Of a stretch of 5,147 nt of DNA, positions 1 through 5,147 are shown piece by piece. Positions within the stretch are counted from its first letter, which is position 1. Every line of letters starts with the position of its first letter. The notes under the pieces were generated by a model that was not told the DNA's origin, did no database searches, and worked only from the letters and a program-made list of their open reading frames with translations. The DNA lies in NCBI GenBank assembly GCA_009705235.1, contig WLCR01000085.1, forward strand, positions 1 through 5,147. Direction: 5' to 3'. Source of the DNA: Actinomycetota bacterium. GTDB taxonomy: Bacteria > Actinomycetota > Actinomycetes > Nanopelagicales > Nanopelagicaceae. The translations under genes were made by a program, and so were the position numbers.

Positions 1-486
1 CGTCAGCGACAAGCGCTAATGATGGGTTCACCGTTGTGGGAGAACAGAATTCTGGGACATCAACGTAGTAAGCCGGTTATGCGAGGCTTTGTTATCGATA
101 AAAAAGCAACCATCGAAAGTACTCACACAATCATGCAAGAGTTTGATGTGCGAGCACCAGGTCCAGATACATTGGCAGCTGCACTATCTGGTGGAAATCA
201 ACAAAAATTTATTGTCGGTCGCGAGATGAGCAAGGCGCCAGCTCTTTTAGTTGCTTCGCATCCAACGCGTGGTGTGGATGTTGGCGCGCAAGGTGCGATC
301 TGGGATGTTCTGCGCAAGGCTCGCGAAAAAGGGATGGCAATAGTTTTGATTTCAGCTGATCTAGAAGAGTTAATCGGAATGTCTGATCGATTATTAGTCA
401 TGTTGCGCGGCAGGTTAACTGCCGAACTAGATCCAGCAAAGACCACTCCAGAACAGCTTGGTTCGGCAATGACGGGTGCAGCATGA
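1..486 (+). CDS. Nucleoside-type ABC transporter ATP-binding protein, C-terminal half (5' partial)
   Basis: This is the end of an ATPase that energises solute import at the inner face of the membrane; the reading frame is open from base 1, so the ATG at 19 is internal and not the true start. The visible 161 residues are most of the second nucleotide-binding domain of a double-domain ATPase of the sugar/nucleoside type (RbsA/MglA, closest in style to Bacillus NupO/YufO). The ABC signature LSGGNQQK is at 184-207. The Walker B/D-loop region reads LLVASHPTRGVDVGA (244-288), followed by the switch region VLISADLEEL and the C-terminal SDRLLVMLRGRL. In Walker B the usual Asp-Glu pair is Ser-His (256-261), so this domain looks weak or inactive for hydrolysis; related nucleoside transporters also have non-acidic residues here. 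The first domain, expected to be catalytic, is outside the window. The stop overlaps the next start (ATGA). Nucleoside specificity is inferred from the neighbours. Confidence 0.93.
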   Translation, partial: RQRQALMMGSPLWENRILGHQRSKPVMRGFVIDKKATIESTHTIMQEFDVRAPGPDTLAAALSGGNQQKFIVGREMSKAPALLVASHPTRGVDVGAQGAIWDVLRKAREKGMAIVLISADLEELIGMSDRLLVMLRGRLTAELDPAKTTPEQLGSAMTGAA

Positions 487-1601
487 GTAACTTGTTTACG
501 AGAAAGCTAACTCCTAGCAAAGTTGGGTTAGCTGTAGCAGCACCATTGGCTGCTGCTATTTTCTCAATTATCATTTCAAGTCTTGCGGTTATTGCGAGCA
601 AGAAATCCCCTATAGAAGCATTCACAACGATGTTGCAGTTTGGTACCGAAACTGGCTCTCTCATGGAGGTAATCAATACTGCAACCCCGTATTACATCGC
701 TGCAATTGCAATTGCGGTCACCTTTAGGGCAGGTCTGTTTAACATTGGTGTAGAAGGTCAATTGCGATTAGGTGCGCTTTTTAGTTGCTACATCGGTGCG
801 ATGTTTGTACTTCCACCGGTTTTACATGTTGCAGCGGTGTTTATTGTTGCGATGACATTTGGTGGATTATGGGCTGCAATTGCTGCATATTTAAAGGTGA
901 AGCGTGGTGTAAATGAGGTCATCTCAACGATCATGCTCAATAGCTTGGCTGGCGGTTTGTCTGCTTACTTGCTGTCGAAGCACTTTGCACTAGTCGAAGT
1001 AGGCTCAAACAACCTTCAAACTAAGGAGCTACCAGCGTCGGCACAAGTTCCAGATCTAATGCCAATCCTTCGCACACTTGGTGTTGAAGATCAACCAGGC
1101 GGCGGTGTCTACGGAATGTTCTTTGTCGCAGTCGCTCTGGGATTTGTTTTCTGGTTTGTTGTAAATCGCACACGCTTTGGTTTCGAGCTTCGCGCATCTG
1201 GATTAAATCCAATTGCTGCTCGAGTCAGTGGAGTTAATTCAAAAAGGATGACCTTTATGGCGCTAGTTATTTCTGGTGCTATTGCAGGACTTTCAGGTTT
1301 ACCTGAAGTCCTAGGACAAACTCACTCATACAACCTTGGCTTCCGTGCAGGTATTGGTTTCTCAGCTATCGCTGTTGCGTTATTGGGTCGAAACTCTGCT
1401 GGCGGAATGGCTTTTAGCGCCCTCCTATTTGGATTCTTAGAAGTAAGTTCACGTTCTTTGGAGCTTATTGATATTGCACCTGAAACCTATGTGATCATGC
1501 AAGGCTCAATTCTTTTGAGCTCAGTTGTGGCATACGAGGTTGTTAGGCGGTTCAGATTAACGCTGCAAAGCAATGAGTTAGCAAAGGTGGTGCAAGCATG
1601 A
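483..1601 (+). CDS. ABC transporter permease, nucleoside type (NupP/YufP-like)
   Basis: This integral membrane protein (372 aa) should form one half of the translocation channel of a nucleoside importer, pairing with the next gene's product. It belongs to the BPD_transp_2 permease family. The family motif FRAGLFNIGVEGQ is at residues 81-93. Hydrophobic stretches suitable as membrane segments lie at about 15-38, 68-80, 95-110, 114-136, 147-165, 208-228, 257-275, 289-302, 306-321 and 337-352. The cytoplasmic coupling loop that contacts the ATPase is at about 229-255, starting RTRFGFELRASG. The hydrophobic stretch near the N-terminus is an ordinary first membrane segment, not a cleaved signal. 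Length is near the family norm of roughly 350 aa. The start ATG at 483 overlaps the upstream stop as ATGA, which implies translational coupling; only a weak purine-rich stretch (GACGGG, 471-476) precedes it. The family call is firm; the substrate is inferred from the adjacent nucleoside enzymes. Confidence 0.93.
   Translation: MSNLFTRKLTPSKVGLAVAAPLAAAIFSIIISSLAVIASKKSPIEAFTTMLQFGTETGSLMEVINTATPYYIAAIAIAVTFRAGLFNIGVEGQLRLGALFSCYIGAMFVLPPVLHVAAVFIVAMTFGGLWAAIAAYLKVKRGVNEVISTIMLNSLAGGLSAYLLSKHFALVEVGSNNLQTKELPASAQVPDLMPILRTLGVEDQPGGGVYGMFFVAVALGFVFWFVVNRTRFGFELRASGLNPIAARVSGVNSKRMTFMALVISGAIAGLSGLPEVLGQTHSYNLGFRAGIGFSAIAVALLGRNSAGGMAFSALLFGFLEVSSRSLELIDIAPETYVIMQGSILLSSVVAYEVVRRFRLTLQSNELAKVVQA
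1584..1590 (+). promoter_or_regulatory. Ribosome binding site for the second permease
   Basis: AAGGTGG lies 7 bases before the ATG at 1598, inside the last codons of the first permease gene. It supports 1598 as the start over the in-frame ATG at 1607, which would leave a spacer of 16 bases. Confidence 0.6.
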
Positions 1602-2827
1602 AGGCCATGAAGATGCTGCGGTATGCAACTATGCTTGTATTTGTACTCGCTTCAATTCGGGTGATCACTGGTGCAACGGATTTAACAAGCACCGGAACAG
1701 CATCAGCTGCATTGCTACTTTCTGTACCTATTGTTCTTGCAGCACTTGGCGGTTTGTTTTCAGAGCGCGCTGGTGTTGTAAACATTGGCTTAGAAGGCAT
1801 GATGATTATGGGTGCGTGGGCCGGAGGGTACATTGGTTCACAACACGGCCCATGGGCAGGATTATTTGCCGCCGTTATCTTTGGTTCTATTGGTGCTTTA
1901 GTACATGCCATTGCAACAGTGAGCTTTGGTGTGGACCATGTAGTTTCAGGCGTTGCAATTAATATCATTGCTGCAGGACTTGTGCGATATCTATCCACCC
2001 TTTTGTACAAGGGCGGATCTTGGCCTGGTCCATCTCAATCTCCAGGAGTCGAAAGTATTTCGCTTAATGGTTTGCCAGTGTTATCTGGTGGACAGTACTT
2101 TGGTTGGAAGAGTCCTGATGTATTGGGTTCAATTGCTAACCTAAAATGGTTCTTTATTTCAGATTTTGCAGCAATTCTTCGCGGTTTAACCGGAAGTGTT
2201 TCCTATGTAACGGTTGTGGCAATTTCCTTTGTCCCACTGGCCTATTTCATCCTATGGCGCACCTCTTTTGGTTTACGTCTTCGAAGTGCGGGAGAAGCCC
2301 CGTATGCTGCTGAATCATTAGGTGTCAATGTGTATGCAATGAAGTATGCAGGCGTGCTTATTTCAGGAGGTTTTGCAGGATTAGGTGGTGGCTTCTTGGC
2401 CATCGTTGCAGCAAGTAACTATCAAGAAAATCAGGTCGCAGGTCGTGGATACATTGGACTTGCAGCACTTATTTTTGGAAATTATCGACCAGGCGGATTG
2501 TTGGCAGGTGCGGGCTTGTTTGGTTTTGCAGATGCGTTACAACTTCGCGATTCAGATTCCATCCATGCATTACTTCTCTTTATTGTGGCAATCTTAGTAT
2601 TTGTTGCATATAGAAAGTTCAAAAGTGGCAAGCAAGTTAGCGCTCTAATAAGTCTTGCGTCAGCCGGATTTACTCTGTGGTTCTATTTTTCAGTTGATGA
2701 ACTTCCGGGCCAATTGGTAACAATGACTCCGTATATTGCAACGATTTTGGTCATGGCTCTTGCTTCGCAAAGATTGCGAATGCCGGCAGCAGACGGAATT
2801 CCATATCGCCGAGGTGGTTTGAGATGA
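1598..2827 (+). CDS. ABC transporter permease, nucleoside type (NupQ/YufQ-like)
   Basis: This is the second permease (409 aa) of the importer, also BPD_transp_2 family and a distant paralogue of the gene before it. The family motif SERAGVVNIGLEG is at residues 55-67. The coupling loop at about 221-245 begins RTSFGLRLRSAGEAPYAAES and aligns with the loop of the first permease, and each is followed by a similar glycine-rich membrane segment (ISGGFAGLGG here, ISGAIAGLSG there). Membrane segments are likely at about 10-26, 36-54, 68-80, 86-108, 115-135, 200-219, 250-271, 284-311 and 322-337. A further C-terminal part (about 340-409) adds two probable membrane segments (346-365 and 374-388) and a basic tail; it is absent from the roughly 320-residue Bacillus protein as I remember it. 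The ATG at 1598 overlaps the upstream stop (ATGA) and has AAGGTGG 7 bases upstream, favouring it over the in-frame ATG at 1607. The substrate is inferred from context. Confidence 0.93.
   Translation: MKAMKMLRYATMLVFVLASIRVITGATDLTSTGTASAALLLSVPIVLAALGGLFSERAGVVNIGLEGMMIMGAWAGGYIGSQHGPWAGLFAAVIFGSIGALVHAIATVSFGVDHVVSGVAINIIAAGLVRYLSTLLYKGGSWPGPSQSPGVESISLNGLPVLSGGQYFGWKSPDVLGSIANLKWFFISDFAAILRGLTGSVSYVTVVAISFVPLAYFILWRTSFGLRLRSAGEAPYAAESLGVNVYAMKYAGVLISGGFAGLGGGFLAIVAASNYQENQVAGRGYIGLAALIFGNYRPGGLLAGAGLFGFADALQLRDSDSIHALLLFIVAILVFVAYRKFKSGKQVSALISLASAGFTLWFYFSVDELPGQLVTMTPYIATILVMALASQRLRMPAADGIPYRRGGLR
2811..2817 (+). promoter_or_regulatory. Ribosome binding site for cdd
   Basis: GAGGTGG sits six bases before the ATG at 2824 and is read as part of the basic C-terminal tail of the second permease. 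It supports independent initiation or re-initiation at the ATGA overlap and fixes the cdd start. Confidence 0.65.
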
Positions 2828-3225
2828 CCCAGATTAATTGGGAGCATATTCATCAAGAAGCTATTGGTGCTATGAAGAATGCGTATGCACCATATTCAAA
2901 GTTTCCAGTTGGCGTTGCAGCGCTGGTCAGTGATGGTCGTATTGCTACTGGATGCAATGTAGAAAATGCGAGTTACGGAGTTGGACTCTGTGCTGAGTGC
3001 GGATTGGTATCAAACCTAATTTCTACAGGTGGTGGACGATTAGTCGCCATTGTTTGTGTAGATGGACAAGGAAACTATTTAGCACCGTGTGGACGTTGCC
3101 GACAGTTGTTGTTTGAACATGGCGGTCCAGAAGCGCTGCTCATGACTGATGATGGACCTCAAAAAATGTCTGCCATGTTGCCGTGGGCATTTGGCCCAGA
3201 TGATCTCGACCGCAACGAGCGCTAA
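2824..3225 (+). CDS. cdd: Cytidine deaminase
   Basis: This small cytoplasmic zinc enzyme (133 aa) hydrolytically deaminates cytidine and deoxycytidine to uridine and deoxyuridine. It has the length and layout of the homotetrameric class. The visible motifs are YSKFPVG (residues 24-30), the ribose-binding NVENASYG (45-52), the catalytic CAE (56-58) and PCGRCRQ (88-94). By analogy with characterised enzymes, the zinc ligands are Cys56, Cys89 and Cys92, the proton shuttle is Glu58, and Asn45/Glu47 bind the ribose. Cys59 stands where the Bacillus enzyme has Arg after CAE; I recall the same CAEC in the Mycobacterium tuberculosis enzyme, and the overall sequence resembles that protein closely, including the GGGRL and LPWAFGPDDL-like segments. 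The start overlaps the permease stop (ATGA) and has GAGGTGG six bases upstream. It supplies deoxyuridine to the phosphorylase encoded next. No key residue is missing. Confidence 0.97.
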   Translation: MTQINWEHIHQEAIGAMKNAYAPYSKFPVGVAALVSDGRIATGCNVENASYGVGLCAECGLVSNLISTGGGRLVAIVCVDGQGNYLAPCGRCRQLLFEHGGPEALLMTDDGPQKMSAMLPWAFGPDDLDRNER

Positions 3226-4521
3226 GTGATGGAAGCCTATTCAGCCGCTGAAATCATTGCGGCAAAGCGTGATCACCATTCTTTAACAGACCCACAAATC
3301 GATTGGGTTATCGATGCTTACACGCGCGGCGCTGTTGCCGATGAGCAGATGTCAGCATTATTAATGGCGATTCTGCTTAACGGTATGGAAAATCGTGAAA
3401 TATCACGATGGACAGATGCGATGATCAACAGCGGAGAACGCATGAACTGGTCAGCGCTATCACGTCCAACCGTTGATAAGCATTCAACTGGTGGTGTTGG
3501 TGACAAGATAACTTTGCCATTAGCTCCACTTGTTGCAGCATGTGGTGCTGCTATTCCACAACTATCTGGTCGCGGATTAGGCCACACAGGTGGAACTTTG
3601 GATAAATTGGAATCTATTCCAGGATGGCGAGCATCTTTATCCAATGCTGAAATGCTCAAAGTATTACAAGATTGTGGAGCAGTTATTTGTGCAGCAGGTG
3701 CGGGTCTAGCGCCAGCCGATAAAAAACTATATGCATTGCGAGATGTCACAGCAACGGTTGAAGCAATTCCACTAATTGCATCATCGATCATGAGTAAGAA
3801 AATTGCTGAAGGAACCAGTGCGCTGGTATTAGATGTTAAAACTGGTGCAGGTGCATTTATGAGTGATCCAGAAAAAGCAAAAGAACTTGCCCATGTAATG
3901 GTTGGTCTTGGTAAGCGAGCGGGCGTTAACACAGTCGCACTTGTTACAGCGATGGATGTTCCATTGGGCTTAACCGCAGGTAATGCACTTGAAGTCCGTG
4001 AATCTGTAGAGGTACTTGCAGGTGGGGGACCATCAGATATCGTCGAACTTACTGTTGTGTTAGCACAAGAAATGTTGGAACTAGTTGGAATTAAGGATGC
4101 CGATCCTGCCGCTGCATTAAAAAATGGAAAAGCAATGGATGTGTGGCGTCAGATGATTTCTGCACAAGGTGGAGATCCCGATGCAAAGCTTCCGGTTGCA
4201 AAGGAAAAAACAGTTGTTACCGCAGATCGCGATGGAACAATTCTTTCTATGGACGCCATGAAGGTTGGAGTTGCGGCATGGCGCTTAGGCGCGGGTCGAT
4301 CTCGTCAGGGCGAGACTGTGCAAGCAGGAGCCGGAATTGAAATCCACGCCAAGCCAGGAGATTTAATACGCGCGGGATCTCCGCTGTACACGCTGCATAC
4401 AGATACCCCAGCTGCATTTACAAGAGCTTTGGATTCACTGGAGAACTCTGTGAGTATTGGAGCAGTACCTGCAGCAGGCATTGATCGTTTGCCGTTAATT
4501 ATTGAACGAATCGTTGATTGA
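3226..4521 (+). CDS. deoA: Thymidine / pyrimidine-nucleoside phosphorylase
   Basis: This cytoplasmic enzyme (431 aa, normal for the family) cleaves thymidine or deoxyuridine with phosphate to free base plus deoxyribose-1-phosphate. The domains in order are a small helical N-terminal domain (about 8-70, split from the rest of the alpha domain in the fold), the phosphate-binding glycosyltransferase-3 domain (about 78-300) and the PYNP C-terminal domain (about 345-418). The phosphate-site motif KHSTGGVGDK is at 85-94 and SGRGLGHTGGTLDKLES at 114-130. Residues matching the Escherichia coli pyrimidine site are His86, Tyr169, Arg172, Ser187 and Lys191 (LYALRD and SSIMSKK). All expected active-site residues are present. 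The upstream stop TAA is followed directly by GTG (3226) and ATG (3229), both in frame, and neither has a good Shine-Dalgarno sequence, so the start is uncertain by one codon. Whether it prefers thymidine or also accepts uridine cannot be read from the sequence. Confidence 0.96.
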   Translation: MMEAYSAAEIIAAKRDHHSLTDPQIDWVIDAYTRGAVADEQMSALLMAILLNGMENREISRWTDAMINSGERMNWSALSRPTVDKHSTGGVGDKITLPLAPLVAACGAAIPQLSGRGLGHTGGTLDKLESIPGWRASLSNAEMLKVLQDCGAVICAAGAGLAPADKKLYALRDVTATVEAIPLIASSIMSKKIAEGTSALVLDVKTGAGAFMSDPEKAKELAHVMVGLGKRAGVNTVALVTAMDVPLGLTAGNALEVRESVEVLAGGGPSDIVELTVVLAQEMLELVGIKDADPAAALKNGKAMDVWRQMISAQGGDPDAKLPVAKEKTVVTADRDGTILSMDAMKVGVAAWRLGAGRSRQGETVQAGAGIEIHAKPGDLIRAGSPLYTLHTDTPAAFTRALDSLENSVSIGAVPAAGIDRLPLIIERIVD

Positions 4522-4525
4522 GGAG
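4520..4525 (+). promoter_or_regulatory. Ribosome binding site for add, overlapping the deoA stop
   Basis: GAGGAG starts within the deoA stop codon TGA (4519-4521) and ends 5 bases before the ATG at 4531. It is the strongest Shine-Dalgarno sequence in the window and decides the add start. The adjoining 9-base gap is too short for a promoter or terminator. Confidence 0.75.
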
Positions 4526-4530
4526 CAAAA

Positions 4531-5147
4531 ATGTCAATGAACAGTATTCCTACAAAGGATCAGATCGCATTAGTGCCAAAGGTGTTGTTACATGATCATC
4601 TGGATGGCGGGCTGAGACCACAAACAATTATTGAAATTGCCAAAGAAATTGGTTACACCGCGCTTCCAACTGATGATGCAGCCGAACTAGCGACGTGGTT
4701 TCGTGAAGCCTGTGATTCGGGATCATTAGTTCGATACCTAGAAACCTTTTCTCACACGATTGCAGTGATGCAACGCCGCGAAGACATTATCCGTGTTGCT
4801 CGCGAATGCGCACTAGATCTTGCTCGTGATGGTGTTGTGTACGCCGAAGTTCGTGGAGCACCAGAATTATTCACAGGTCAAGGTTTAACTATGTCAGATG
4901 TTGTAGAAGCAACAATTGAAGGATATGAAATTGGAATGAAAGAGGCAGCTGCCGAAGGACATCCAATCGTTGTTCGTTCGCTGTTGTGCGGAATGCGTCA
5001 AAATAAAAACTCGCAAGAAGTTGCCGAACTTGTTGTTAAGTACCGAGACAAAGGAGTTGTTGGATTTGATATCGCTGGCCCTGAAGATGGTTTCCCGCCG
5101 TCTGATCAAAAAGATACTTTTGATTATCTTCGTAAAGAAGATGCCCA
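4531..5147 (+). CDS. add: Adenosine deaminase (3' partial)
   Basis: This cytoplasmic zinc enzyme deaminates adenosine and deoxyadenosine to inosine and deoxyinosine. The window holds its first 205 codons plus two bases, a little over half of the usual 340-370 residues; the frame stays open to the window end. The first metal-binding motif is HDHLDGGLRP (residues 21-30), with His21 and His23 as expected zinc ligands. Further family segments are YAEVRGAPELFT (104-115), SLLCGMRQNK (150-159) and the substrate-loop GFDIAGPEDGFPP (178-190). The third zinc histidine, the catalytic HAGE glutamate and the final aspartates lie beyond the window, so intactness cannot be judged. The ATG at 4531 is chosen because GAGGAG ends 5 bases upstream; an ATG two codons later (4537) is less well spaced. 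The DHLDGGLRP form, rather than the HVHLDG common elsewhere, looks actinobacterial to me. It adds purine nucleosides to a so far pyrimidine-directed cluster. Confidence 0.95.
   Translation, partial: MSMNSIPTKDQIALVPKVLLHDHLDGGLRPQTIIEIAKEIGYTALPTDDAAELATWFREACDSGSLVRYLETFSHTIAVMQRREDIIRVARECALDLARDGVVYAEVRGAPELFTGQGLTMSDVVEATIEGYEIGMKEAAAEGHPIVVRSLLCGMRQNKNSQEVAELVVKYRDKGVVGFDIAGPEDGFPPSDQKDTFDYLRKEDA

Noticed and set aside
244..288. Calling the ATPase a pseudogene because Walker B lacks Asp-Glu.
   Set aside because: The frame is intact, the signature is perfect, the gene is coupled to intact permeases, and nucleoside-type ATPases commonly have a degenerate second site.
19..486. Treating the ATG at 19 as the start of a short, complete ATPase gene.
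   Set aside because: The frame is open to base 1 and the residues before the ATG (RQRQAL) continue the expected domain; the product would lack Walker A, so this is a window-truncated gene, not a small one.
1552..2010. A 152-codon open frame on the minus strand across the junction of the two permease genes.
   Set aside because: It is antisense to well-supported membrane protein genes, shows low-complexity composition and no family motif.
3318..3932. A 204-codon open frame on the minus strand.
   Set aside because: It lies wholly inside deoA, antisense to conserved catalytic motifs, and its translation is rich in Ser, Ala and Pro with no recognisable domain; it is a shadow of deoA codon usage.
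4522..4530. A promoter or terminator in the only intergenic gap.
   Set aside because: The gap is nine bases, filled by the end of a ribosome binding site and an A-rich spacer; no hairpin or -10/-35 pair fits.
1..5147. CRISPR arrays, tRNA or rRNA genes, insertion sequences, direct repeats or phage genes.
   Set aside because: Essentially every base is within six conserved metabolic or transport genes; I saw no spaced repeats, transposase motifs or RNA gene signatures.

Overview
The window is one uninterrupted run of six same-strand genes (+), the first lacking its 5' end and the last its 3' end. It reads as a nucleoside uptake and nucleoside breakdown operon. In order: the C-terminal ATP-binding half of an ABC transporter ATPase (1-486), two BPD_transp_2-family permeases (483-1601 and 1598-2827), cytidine deaminase (2824-3225), thymidine/pyrimidine-nucleoside phosphorylase (3226-4521) and adenosine deaminase (4531 to the window end).

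The packing is very tight. Three consecutive junctions are ATGA overlaps, where the start codon of one gene overlaps the stop of the previous one. The fourth has no intergenic base at all if the GTG start is used (TAA-GTG-ATG). The fifth gap is 9 bases and carries most of a clear Shine-Dalgarno sequence that begins inside the previous gene's stop codon. There is no non-coding stretch large enough for an internal promoter, terminator, RNA gene or repeat. The operon promoter, any regulator, and the substrate-binding lipoprotein that such transporters need must lie outside the window.

Working model (function inferred from families): the ATPase and the permease pair import nucleosides. Cytidine deaminase converts (deoxy)cytidine to (deoxy)uridine. 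The phosphorylase splits deoxyuridine or thymidine into free base and deoxyribose-1-phosphate. Adenosine deaminase converts (deoxy)adenosine to (deoxy)inosine. Together these supply bases for salvage and pentose phosphates for carbon and energy.

Organism: several protein details look actinobacterial, such as the CAEC zinc motif of the cytidine deaminase (as I recall it from the Mycobacterium tuberculosis enzyme) and the HDHLDGGLRP start of the adenosine deaminase. Yet the DNA is only moderately GC-rich (mid-40s percent by rough hand count of a few lines) and very compact. A streamlined low-GC actinobacterium, for example a freshwater acI/Nanopelagicales lineage, is a plausible source, but this is inference. 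I see no sign of a novel defence system, mobile element or other undescribed system; the points of interest are details within known families.
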